The translations under genes were made by a program, and so were the position numbers. The notes beneath the pieces are model-generated. The model worked only from the letters and a program-made list of their open reading frames with translations. It made no database searches and had not been told where the DNA came from. A DNA stretch of 9,227 nt from Deltaproteobacteria bacterium (lineage in GTDB: Bacteria > Desulfobacterota > Desulfarculia > Adiutricales > JAGVGV01). Numbering within the stretch: the stretch's first letter is position 1; each line of letters starts with the position of its first letter. Below, piece by piece: positions 1 through 6,859 of the stretch. The stretch spans positions 1 to 9,227 of the forward strand of contig JADFXS010000069.1 of the NCBI GenBank assembly GCA_015233515.1, written 5' to 3'.

Positions 1-82
1 GCTCATATCCGGGATAATAAATATTTTATGTAGGTATGTCAAGTAAAATCTAATTCTACATACTCAAATGTCCAAACTCCAG

Positions 83-189
83 GCCGTGGGTTTCAACCCA
101 CGGATTGGTTAGTCGCTACGCGACAAAATGCCACATATGCGAAACGATTTCCCGGCGACTAATCGCCGGGCTACAAGCTTGCGGCCCCT
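83..189. repeat. 107-bp direct repeat, copy 1 (REP-like hairpin cluster)
   Basis: This block matches 251-357 at 104 of 107 positions, with an offset of exactly 168 bp. It contains several perfect short hairpins: an 8-bp stem (84-91 with 96-103, 4-nt loop), a 5-bp stem (112-116 with 120-124, 3-nt loop) and an 8-bp GC-rich stem (151-158 with 163-170, 4-nt loop). Dense small palindromes in a noncoding repeat are typical of REP/BIME-type dispersed elements. No RAYT transposase is visible in the window. Spread elsewhere in the genome cannot be judged from here. It lies downstream of the 3' end of the minus-strand cyclase gene. Confidence 0.85.
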
Positions 190-250
190 ACGGGGCGCTT
201 AAGCGTAGCGAGAAATCTCCTGGTCGCCGCTTTGCGGCTGAAAGATGATA
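190..250. repeat. Hairpin-rich spacer between the two 107-bp repeats
   Basis: The spacer holds more small palindromes of the same kind. One is a 5-bp stem 184-188/192-196 that straddles the end of copy 1. Another is the perfect 10-bp palindrome CGCTTAAGCG at 196-205. A third is a 5-bp stem GCCGC/GCGGC (226-230 with 234-238, TTT loop). It is probably part of the same mosaic element as the flanking repeats. Confidence 0.6.
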
Positions 251-357
251 GCCGTGGGTTTCAACCCACGGATTGGTTAGTCGCTACGCGACAAAATGCC
301 ACATATGCGAAACGATTTCCCGGCGATGAATCGCCGGGCTACAATCTTGCGGCCCCT
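251..357. repeat. 107-bp direct repeat, copy 2 (REP-like hairpin cluster)
   Basis: Second copy of the 83-189 repeat, differing only at 327, 328 and 345. Two of the three changes fall in the 4-nt loop of the GC-rich hairpin (319-326 with 331-338), so both stems stay intact. The similarity ends within the GCGGCCCCT motif. A copy lacking ACG seems to continue a few bases further. It lies about 70 bp beyond the stop codon of the minus-strand cyclase gene, where the hairpins could also protect or end that transcript. Confidence 0.85.
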
Positions 358-426
358 GGGGAAGTGATCACGGAAACCTCCTTCATTTTTGTATTAATTT
401 TCTATTTTGAGAAAAAAAACAAAACA

Positions 427-1629
427 TCACCCATGGAATTCATCATCGGTTTTTTCTTCACCAAAAACCACAACCCGATTTCGGCCTTCATGCTTGGCCC
501 GATATAAAGCCTGATCGGCCAGTTTCATTAAGCTTTCCAAATCCGTGGCCTGGCTTGAAGATACGGCCAGGCCCAAGCTGATGGTCACCCGGATCGTCGC
601 GCGTTCCAACACCAGGGGCGTCGATTCCACCAGCTGTCGGATGCGGTCAGCCACGGATCGGGCCTGGGACGGACTGGTTTCGGTCAAAAGCGCTGCGAAT
701 TCCTCGCCGCCCAAGCGTCCAAAAACATCTATGGATCGTAAATTATCAGTGCAAATTCGCGCCAATGTCCGCAGAACCATGTCTCCGACATCGTGACCGT
801 GAGTATCGTTGATGGATTTGAAATTATCGGCGTCGATCATTATCATGACCACCGATTGCTTGTTTCTTTCGGCTCGAAGCAGCTCCCGTTCCGCTAACTC
901 AAAAAAATACCGGCGATTATAGACATTGGTCAACTCATCTATTCTGGAAAGGTTTTTATATTTTTCCTCAGCGTTTTTTCGCTCGATGATCTCGCGTTCC
1001 AGCTGTTCGTTCAGTCTTTTTTCTTCTTCCAGAACCCAGAATTCCGTTCGCTGGGTTCGATTCATGGTTCGGACAAAATAAATACCGAACAAGTTGACCA
1101 GAACAAAATTCAACAGTATCGGCGACGCCTGATCAAAGATGGCCTCTCGAATCCGAAACATCATATAACTATAGGCCAAAGAGCCCAAAATTCCTCCGAA
1201 AACCGTATAAATCAACTTGGTGGGAAAGAATAAATAGTAGACCAGAATAATCATGGCCAGGAAAGGCAAACTGGTTACCAGATAGGGTTTTAATACCAGT
1301 TCCGTGCATTCCCCTATAGTTAGCATAATGAAATAAAAGAGCACGAAAGGATCGATATAACGTCGGAGTTTACTCGAATAAGTCGCAAAGATACACCAAA
1401 AAGCGGCCAGAAAAGTCGCAATTCTCAGGGCGACCATGAGATAAAAAGGAGCCGACCAATTTAGCGCTCCATAATCGCTGAAAATTCCGCCTAAATATGC
1501 TAATGAGGTCAACAAAAGGGCGACACGGATGCGGTTCGGAATCAAATTATTTTTGGCGGCTAAATATAAATTTTCATGTTCCTGAAATTTAAATTCCCCA
1601 TTCCATTTATTGATGATTATTTTTTCCAT
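427..1629 (-). CDS. Membrane-anchored diguanylate cyclase (GGDEF)
   Basis: Likely makes cyclic di-GMP from two GTP at the inner membrane. The 400-residue protein starts with a hydrophobic region of about six membrane segments (roughly 34-51, 60-81, 92-108, 115-135, 139-157, 168-187). A charged coiled-coil linker follows (195-226), then a full GGDEF domain (227-390). The domain has DELTNVYNRR at 231-240, IDADNFKSIND at 265-275, the active-site GGEEF at 307-311, and RSID at 298-301. RSID sits exactly where the RxxD product-inhibition site belongs, so an active, feedback-inhibited enzyme is expected. The membrane part matches no sensor family I can name; its signal is unknown. It is divergent from the main operon and visibly richer in A+T. 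No strong ribosome binding site precedes the ATG, but this start keeps a plausible cytosolic N-terminus before the first helix. Confidence 0.93.
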   Translation of the reverse strand: MEKIIINKWNGEFKFQEHENLYLAAKNNLIPNRIRVALLLTSLAYLGGIFSDYGALNWSAPFYLMVALRIATFLAAFWCIFATYSSKLRRYIDPFVLFYFIMLTIGECTELVLKPYLVTSLPFLAMIILVYYLFFPTKLIYTVFGGILGSLAYSYMMFRIREAIFDQASPILLNFVLVNLFGIYFVRTMNRTQRTEFWVLEEEKRLNEQLEREIIERKNAEEKYKNLSRIDELTNVYNRRYFFELAERELLRAERNKQSVVMIMIDADNFKSINDTHGHDVGDMVLRTLARICTDNLRSIDVFGRLGGEEFAALLTETSPSQARSVADRIRQLVESTPLVLERATIRVTISLGLAVSSSQATDLESLMKLADQALYRAKHEGRNRVVVFGEEKTDDEFHG

Positions 1630-2112
1630 TTGAAGTTGCTTATTTTTGACCTTGATATAACTGATTTACGATTCTGATAGAGTCTCGGGTTTGTTATAAG
1701 TTTAGCTCCTAGGCGATTTAATGTTCATATCCGTTTTCATCTATGCAAATTGAAAACATCTTAATCGGAACACATTATTTTATTCCCGGATATACTACGA
1801 GGCCGTGACTCACTCCGTCAAGCTGAAAAAAGGAAACCAGTTCGCCCCCAGCCCATGCTCTTCGCCTATGCGGCATTCAAGGACCCGACCCGCCGCTGCG
1901 CGGCGGATTCTAGCCAAACACTTGCTGTCATTTTTCTTCGTGGCTTGCGCCGTTCACCAAAATACCCCCATACGTTCTGTTGGAAGGTAAATTAGAACCA
2001 TCCGGATCGATCCCGAGGTGTTTTTCTAGGACCGAAAGTCAAGCCGAGCCGGGGACCGGCCCTGGTCTTGAAACCGCCAGAATGTTATAATAAGGAATAG
2101 TTCAATTACATG

Positions 2113-2144
2113 CCGAACTATCACCCTGGGTGATGCTGATTCGG
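2113..2144 (+). promoter_or_regulatory. Two-tier hairpin in the leader of the receptor gene
   Basis: A perfect inner stem ATCACC/GGTGAT (2120-2125 with 2129-2134, CTG loop) is enclosed by a second stem CCGAA/TTCGG (2113-2117 with 2140-2144), separated by an asymmetric internal loop. It lies 65 bases before the start codon at 2210 and just after a TATAAT box at 2086-2091. It could be a leader RNA structure or a palindromic operator. There is no U-run after it, so it does not look like an intrinsic terminator. The function is a guess. Confidence 0.35.
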
Positions 2145-2194
2145 GATGGCTTATCCGCTCAGCTTGTCGCGGAATATTAAAATATGGAAACACC

Positions 2195-2201
2195 TTAAGG
2201 A
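2195..2201 (+). promoter_or_regulatory. Ribosome binding site deciding the receptor start at 2210
   Basis: TTAAGGA at 2195-2201 stands 8 bases before the ATG at 2210. It overlaps the in-frame ATG at 2201, which therefore cannot use it. This favours the later start, which also gives a clean signal peptide beginning MRSKR. Confidence 0.7.
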
Positions 2202-2209
2202 TGTTCGCC

Positions 2210-4561
2210 ATGCGTTCAAAACGATTTTTTATTCTTTTTCTGGCCTGTTGCCTGGTTTCGATCTCGCCGGCGCTCATGGCGGGCGTGACCACCAAGCCCA
2301 CGACCGACCTTACTGAACAAGAAAAGGACTTCCTGAACAAGACCGGCCCGATCAGAGTGCATAACGAAAGCGACTGGGCGCCCTTTAATTTTAACGAAAA
2401 CGGCGTTCCTAAGGGTTTTTCCATTGATTACATAAAGTTGGCAGCGCAAAAAATCGGGCTTGAAATCAGGTTTATCAACGGACCCTCTTGGAACGAGTTT
2501 CTCGAGATGACGAAAAAGGGTGAGATGGACATCATGCTCAATATCGCCAAATCGCCCGAACGTCAACAATTCCTCGAGTTTACGGCTTCCTACATCACGA
2601 TGGTCCAAATGCTTTATACCCGGAAAGACTTTCCCCCGGTGGCCTCGATCAAGGACCTTTATGGTAAACGCTTCGCCGTGCCTAAGGGTTTTTTTCTTCA
2701 TGAAGCCCTCAAAGCCCATCCCCAAATAGAAATCGTGGAAGCGAGCGACACGTCGGACGCCATCCGCGCGGTTTCGATCGGCAAGGCAGACGTCTTGTAC
2801 GACCTGATGCCGGTGGTTGACTACATCACCAAGCAATTGCAAATCAATAATTTAAAAGTCGGCGGCAACCTCGGCCTGGTAGAAGAGGGCCAGCCCATCC
2901 CCCTGCATATCGCCGTGCGAAAAGACCAAAAAATTCTCCTCGGCATTCTAGAAAAAGGCATGGCCTCAATTACCGAAGAGGAACTACGGAAACTCCACGA
3001 AAAATGGATGACGGGCGAATCCAAGGAAAAACATGATTCCATTTCCACCATGGATGCCAATCTTGAACTGACCGCGGAGGAAAAGTCCTTTCTCGCGGGC
3101 AAGCAGCTACGGTTGGGTTTGGATGACGCCCGGCCGCCTTTCGAGTATCTCGACGAACACGGCGACTACGAAGGTATCAGCGCGGAATTCATACGCGCGG
3201 CCGCCAAGAAACTCGGCCTGACCCTGCTGCCCCAAAAAAAGGTGAAATGGACCGAGGCCATGGAAAAAGTGAAGACCGGCGAAATAGACGTCATTCCCAA
3301 GGTAACTCCGACGGCGGCCAGGGAAAAATTCATGAATTTCACTCGCCCGTATATCACTTTTCCTTCAGTGATCGTCACGCGCAAGGACCACCTGATCGGC
3401 GGAATGGACGATCTTCGCGGACTCAAAGTCGGCGTGATTAAAGGGCAAGTAGTCCAAGCTAGCCTCAAGCGCGACCGTCCGGACTTTTCTCTTGTCGAAG
3501 CTCCCGACATCGAAACCGCCTTGCGCGATCTGTCCGTGGGCAAATTCGACGTCTTTATCGACAACCTGGGCGCGGTCAGTTATACCATGGACAAACTGGG
3601 CCTGGCCAACCTGCGGATCGCGGCCTCGACCCCCTACACCCATGATCTGGCTTTCGGCGTCAGGAAGGATTGGCCTCTGCTGCTCTCCGCCCTGGACAAG
3701 GCCCTGGCCGGCATGACGGACCAGGAAAAAACCGAGCTTAAAAACCGCTGGCTGGCCATTCAGTTCCAGTCCGGCATTCCCTGGCATATCGTCGGACCGA
3801 TCGGCGCGGCCCTCTTGGGGATCATCGTTTTCGTCCTGCTTTGGAACCGCCGCTTGGGGCTGGCCATCCAAGAAAGGGAACGCAGCGAAAAAAAATTGCG
3901 CTTCACCCAGTACGCCATGGACAAGGCGGCCCACGCCATCTTCTGGGTCCGATCCCTGGACGCCGGGTTCAGCTACGTCAATGATACGGCTTGTAAACAA
4001 TTAGGCTACGACCGCCAAGAGCTCCTCGAGTTAAAGGTCACCGATATCGATCTGGATTTCCCGCCGGACAGATGGGCCGGGTTTTTGGATGCCTTGAAAA
4101 ATAATGAATTCCTGGTCACCGAGAGCAAACATCGGCGCAAGGACGGCGCTATCCTGGACGTTGAACTTACGTGCTACCTTAATGAATATGAAGGAAACGA
4201 GATCATCATCGCTTTTGTCAAGGACATCACCGAACGCAAAAAGGTCGAGGAACGCTTTCAAAGCATGGCGGCCAACGTTCCCGGGGCCATCTTCCAGGCC
4301 AAAATCACCACTGAAGGTGAGTTACGATTTTTATATGTCAGCCCGGGCTGCGAGGAACACTTCGGTTTGTCCCCGGCGGCCCTGATCGAGAGCCGGCAAA
4401 AAATGGAAATTCATCAAGAAGACCGGGGAAGGTTTGAGCAAACCAAGCGGCCGAGGATTTTAAACACTTCGAATTTGTTGGACAGCTTGCCACGATCACC
4501 GGGAACAGGAAATGGATTCGTCTGGTGGCCAAGCCTTCCCGCGACGATACTGGAGACCTGA
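2210..4561 (+). CDS. Tandem SBP_bac_3 / PAS membrane receptor, N-terminal part (frameshifted)
   Basis: Front part of a BvgS-like periplasmic receptor. From the ATG at 2210 the frame gives 783 residues: signal peptide (1-24, ending ALMA), a first SBP_bac_3 (Venus-flytrap) module at about 45-268, a second at about 297-517, a membrane helix at about 523-545, a coiled-coil linker, a first PAS domain (about 562-677, ending DITERKK) and the start of a second PAS domain. Both binding modules open with the same motif, LTxxEKxFL, then a PF..(N/Y)....G signature, which points to internal duplication. Family members bind small ligands such as amino acids in the periplasm; the ligand here is unknown. After residue 744 (Gln, codon 4439-4441) the frame stops making PAS-like sequence and ends out of frame at 4561, so the last 39 residues are an artefact of a frameshift. 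The true gene continues to 5919 and would encode about 1236 residues. Confidence 0.85.
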   Translation: MRSKRFFILFLACCLVSISPALMAGVTTKPTTDLTEQEKDFLNKTGPIRVHNESDWAPFNFNENGVPKGFSIDYIKLAAQKIGLEIRFINGPSWNEFLEMTKKGEMDIMLNIAKSPERQQFLEFTASYITMVQMLYTRKDFPPVASIKDLYGKRFAVPKGFFLHEALKAHPQIEIVEASDTSDAIRAVSIGKADVLYDLMPVVDYITKQLQINNLKVGGNLGLVEEGQPIPLHIAVRKDQKILLGILEKGMASITEEELRKLHEKWMTGESKEKHDSISTMDANLELTAEEKSFLAGKQLRLGLDDARPPFEYLDEHGDYEGISAEFIRAAAKKLGLTLLPQKKVKWTEAMEKVKTGEIDVIPKVTPTAAREKFMNFTRPYITFPSVIVTRKDHLIGGMDDLRGLKVGVIKGQVVQASLKRDRPDFSLVEAPDIETALRDLSVGKFDVFIDNLGAVSYTMDKLGLANLRIAASTPYTHDLAFGVRKDWPLLLSALDKALAGMTDQEKTELKNRWLAIQFQSGIPWHIVGPIGAALLGIIVFVLLWNRRLGLAIQERERSEKKLRFTQYAMDKAAHAIFWVRSLDAGFSYVNDTACKQLGYDRQELLELKVTDIDLDFPPDRWAGFLDALKNNEFLVTESKHRRKDGAILDVELTCYLNEYEGNEIIIAFVKDITERKKVEERFQSMAANVPGAIFQAKITTEGELRFLYVSPGCEEHFGLSPAALIESRQKMEIHQEDRGRFEQTKRPRILNTSNLLDSLPRSPGTGNGFVWWPSLPATILET
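4438..4446 (+). other. Frameshift site: one base missing, probably in an A-run
   Basis: PAS-like sequence is in one frame up to ...GRFEQ (codon ending 4441) and then continues one base back as NQAAEDFKHFEF. The downstream frame has a stop at 4435-4437, so the switch must lie after it. Adding one A to the AAA at 4440-4442 joins the two halves into a normal PAS_3 domain reading FEQNQAAEDFKHFEFV. No canonical slippery heptamer for programmed -1 frameshifting is present. A deletion in a short homopolymer, real or from sequencing or assembly, is the simplest explanation. Confidence 0.85.
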
Positions 4562-5919
4562 CCTATAACGGCCTCATGCTGGACGTCACCAAGCGCAAAT
4601 TAGCCGAGTTGGAATATCTGGCCAGCGAACGGAAAGTCCTGGCCATGAGCCAGGCGGTTGAAGACGCCCTGGTGCTGCTCGACGGCCAGGGCAAGGTCCG
4701 TTTCTGGAACCAGGCCGCGGAGAAACTTTTCGGTTTCACCGCCGATGAAGCTCAGGGCATGGATTTTCATGAAGTGGCCGTGCCCCTGGCGGCTAGGAAA
4801 AAAGCCAAGGAAGGCCTCCAACGATTCGCCGAAACGGGTCAGGGGAATATTTTCGGGTGCACCCTTCAGACCACCGCTCTTAACCGGGCCGGCCAAAGCT
4901 TTCCGGTTGAAGTGACCTTGTCCGCTTTCCAAGTGGACGAAGAGTGGTTCGCGGTCGGCACGGTGCGGGATATTACCGAACGGAAGAAAGCCGAGGAGGC
5001 CCTTAAAAAAAGCGAGCACCGGATGAAGTCAATCCTGGAAACCGCCAACGAAGGCTTCCTGATGATCGATAACCAGGGGATGATCCTGCAGACCAATCCC
5101 GCGATGCGTCAAATCTTAGGTCGAGATCCCTTGGAGAGCAACGAAAAGTCTATCTTTGACCTGGTGAACGAGGAAAACAGAAAAATATTCGCGGTCCAGT
5201 TGGAACTGAGGGAACAGGGCCTTAAAAGCGCCTATGAAATAGGCCTGACCCGTCCGGACGGCGGGCAGGTCGCCTGCCTTTTCAACGCCACGCCGCTCTA
5301 CGACGATGCCGGAAAGAGGATCGGCTCCTTTGCGATGGTCACCGACATCACCGCGCGGCGGCGGGCGGAGGAAGCGATCCGGGAAAGCGAGGAGAGATAT
5401 CGGTTGATTTCCGAGAATTCCGCTGATGTTATCTGGATCCTCGACATAGAGACCCTGAGCTTTAAATATGTCAGCCCCTCGGTAAAACAACTCAGAGGTT
5501 ACACTCCCGAGGAGGTCGTTTGCCAACCCATGCAAGCCGCCCTTACTCCTGAATCCTTTCAGAAAATCGAGGAAGATCTGCCCGATCGCTTGAAGGAATA
5601 CGCCTCGGGTGACGAAACGAGGAAAACCTTGACCACCCAAGTGGACCAGATACACAAAAACGGTTCCATCGTCCCGCCCGAGGTGGTGACCACGCTGATG
5701 GCCGATCAGCATGGAAAAGTAACCGCCATATTGGGAGTTTCCCGCGACATTTCCGAACGTAAAAAGGTTGAAGAGGAAATGAAAAGATATTTGGATGATT
5801 TGGAGAGGTTCAACAAACTAGTCATCGGCCGCGAGGAAAAAATGATCCAGCTTAAAAAGGAAATCAATGAGCTCCGGGAGAAGTCCGGTCAAGAACCCAA
5901 ATATAAGGTGGTAGAATAA
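4525..5919 (+). CDS. PAS receptor, C-terminal part (continuation after the frameshift)
   Basis: Continuation of the receptor that begins at 2210. Sensible coding in this frame begins at about 4438. The GTG at 4525 is only the first start-like codon inside a PAS domain and has no ribosome binding site, so it is unlikely to be a natural start. Counting from that GTG (464 residues): end of PAS 2 (1-25), PAS 3 (about 36-152), PAS 4 (about 165-277) and PAS 5 (about 288-411), each ending in a DIT/S(E/A)R(K/R)-type linker. A charged coiled-coil tail follows, with FNKLVIGREEKMIQLKKEIN at 429-448. This tail is common at the end of PAS receptors. There is no histidine kinase, GGDEF, EAL or methyl-accepting domain, so output must pass to a partner. 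The next gene starts 60 bases downstream and encodes a PAS-STAS protein, the best candidate. Confidence 0.85.
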   Translation: MAKPSRDDTGDLTYNGLMLDVTKRKLAELEYLASERKVLAMSQAVEDALVLLDGQGKVRFWNQAAEKLFGFTADEAQGMDFHEVAVPLAARKKAKEGLQRFAETGQGNIFGCTLQTTALNRAGQSFPVEVTLSAFQVDEEWFAVGTVRDITERKKAEEALKKSEHRMKSILETANEGFLMIDNQGMILQTNPAMRQILGRDPLESNEKSIFDLVNEENRKIFAVQLELREQGLKSAYEIGLTRPDGGQVACLFNATPLYDDAGKRIGSFAMVTDITARRRAEEAIRESEERYRLISENSADVIWILDIETLSFKYVSPSVKQLRGYTPEEVVCQPMQAALTPESFQKIEEDLPDRLKEYASGDETRKTLTTQVDQIHKNGSIVPPEVVTTLMADQHGKVTAILGVSRDISERKKVEEEMKRYLDDLERFNKLVIGREEKMIQLKKEINELREKSGQEPKYKVVE

Positions 5920-5965
5920 TAAAATCATGAAACAGATTCCTATTAGAAAAAAAACGCGAAATCGA

Positions 5966-5972
5966 TAAGGAG
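5966..5972 (+). promoter_or_regulatory. Strong ribosome binding site before rsbR-like gene
   Basis: TAAGGAG lies 7 bases before the ATG at 5980, a near-ideal Shine-Dalgarno sequence that fixes this start. It is the strongest one I see in the operon, suggesting high expression of the PAS-STAS scaffold. Confidence 0.8.
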
Positions 5973-5979
5973 CGGAACA

Positions 5980-6786
5980 ATGAGCGAAATAAACAGCGAA
6001 AGCAGCCAGATGAGCGGCAGCCTGGCCTTGAGGGTCTTGGATCAAATCCCCACGCCGATCATGGCGGTCAATCGAGACCTGAAAATCATCTTCATGAATG
6101 CCGCCGGTATCAAATTGCTTGGAAAATCATGGGCGGAGATAGAAGGGCGCTTTTGTTACGATCAATTCAATTCCCTGCATTGCCAAACGCCGGAATGTCG
6201 GATGAAACAAGCCATGGAATCCGGCCAGACCTGCACGGCGCGCAACGAGGCCAAAGTAGATGGAAGAAGCATTCCCATTGAATATACGGCCGCGCCGCTC
6301 AAGGACGATGACGGGAATATCGTGGGCGGGTTGGAGTACGTCATCGATATCACCGAAAGGGTTCGCGCCGAGCAGAAACTCCGGGAGCAGAGCCGGACTA
6401 TTCAGGAAATCTCGACGCCCGCCATCAAGCTCTGGGACAGGATCGTGGTTCTCCCCGTGGTGGGTGTGATCGATTCCCTGCGCGCCCAGCAAATGATGGA
6501 TGCCATGCTCTCCAAGATCACGGAAACATCATCCAAGGTCATTATTCTTGACATTCAAGGAGTGATGGCGGTGGACACCGCGGTGGCCAATCATCTGATC
6601 AAGATCACCAAGGCGACCAAGCTGATGGGATGCAAGTGCATTATTTCCGGCATCACTTCCGCCGTGGCCCAGACGCTGGTCCATTTAGGCGTTGACCTGG
6701 GCGAAGTCTCCACCAATTCCAATCTGCAGGACGCCCTGGCCGACGCCTTTCGCCTTTTGAACCTCGAGGTGACCAAGTCGAAGTGA
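5980..6786 (+). CDS. rsbR: PAS-STAS protein, RsbR-type stressosome scaffold
   Basis: Probable sensor and scaffold of a partner-switching complex. The 268 residues hold an N-terminal PAS domain (about 15-130, closing DITERVRAEQ) and a C-terminal STAS domain (about 145-262). The STAS part has the RsbR-type signatures GVMAVDTAVANHLIK (194-208) and AVAQTLVHLGVDLG (228-241). By family comparison, T200 (in VDT) and T232 (in AQT) are the likely threonines phosphorylated by RsbT. In Bacillus RsbR the N-terminus is a non-haem globin fold; here a PAS domain replaces it, as in many Gram-negative versions. The PAS domain carries a cysteine/histidine cluster, C59, H67, C68, C73 and C85, that could bind a metal or sense redox state. 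The order rsbR-rsbS-rsbT-rsbX supports the call strongly. The receptor ending 60 bases upstream is the likely signal source. Confidence 0.92.
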   Translation: MSEINSESSQMSGSLALRVLDQIPTPIMAVNRDLKIIFMNAAGIKLLGKSWAEIEGRFCYDQFNSLHCQTPECRMKQAMESGQTCTARNEAKVDGRSIPIEYTAAPLKDDDGNIVGGLEYVIDITERVRAEQKLREQSRTIQEISTPAIKLWDRIVVLPVVGVIDSLRAQQMMDAMLSKITETSSKVIILDIQGVMAVDTAVANHLIKITKATKLMGCKCIISGITSAVAQTLVHLGVDLGEVSTNSNLQDALADAFRLLNLEVTKSK

Positions 6787-6846
6787 TGACCTTCAACGCG
6801 CCGGGCCTTGGCGGCTCCACCCTTAACCAACCAAGAAGATCGCTTT

Positions 6847-6851
6847 GGAGG
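6847..6851 (+). promoter_or_regulatory. Ribosome binding site deciding the rsbS start at 6860
   Basis: GGAGG at 6847-6851 stands 8 bases before the ATG at 6860 but only 2 bases before the in-frame ATG at 6854, and it overlaps an upstream in-frame TTG at 6845. The ATG at 6860 is therefore preferred. Confidence 0.7.
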
Positions 6852-6859
6852 CGATGAAG

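Larger units (their letters stand above)
1630..2209. other. 580-bp intergenic region, no supported gene
   Basis: This separates the divergent cyclase and receptor genes, so promoters for both are expected here. The first part (1630-1800) is AT-rich. A more GC-rich block (about 1801-1990) contains a perfect 7-bp hairpin, CCGCCGC/GCGGCGG (1890-1896 with 1900-1906), and a short open frame whose product (rich in Arg, Ser, Pro) resembles no protein I know. TATAAT occurs at 2086-2091 but has no good -35 box at standard spacing (TTGAAA at 2068-2073 is only 12 bases away), so it is a weak promoter candidate. A hairpin lies at 2113-2144. Confidence 0.5.

Noticed and set aside
83..357. CRISPR array
   Set aside because: Only two copies, each 107 bp and rich in internal hairpins; no unique spacers of regular length and no cas genes.
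232..507. Plus-strand open frame of 91 codons at the repeat/cyclase boundary
   Set aside because: It runs through repeat copy 2 and into the antisense of the well-supported cyclase gene; chance frame.
1890..1906. Intrinsic terminator from the CCGCCGC/GCGGCGG hairpin
   Set aside because: No T-run follows on the plus strand or on the minus strand within a few bases, and it does not lie directly behind a gene.
1805..1990. Short plus-strand open frame of 61 codons in the intergenic gap
   Set aside because: No ribosome binding site, composition unlike the neighbours, contains a GC-rich hairpin, and the product resembles nothing I know.
2216..2842. Long minus-strand open frame (208 codons), with others antisense to the receptor such as 3365-4000 and 5116-5712
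   Set aside because: They lie opposite clear SBP_bac_3 and PAS coding sequence and show no domain of their own; shadow frames of a long gene.
4438..4446. Programmed -1 ribosomal frameshifting between the two receptor halves
   Set aside because: No X XXY YYZ heptamer of a known slippery type, no obvious stimulatory Shine-Dalgarno or stem found, and a one-base A-run deletion explains it more simply.
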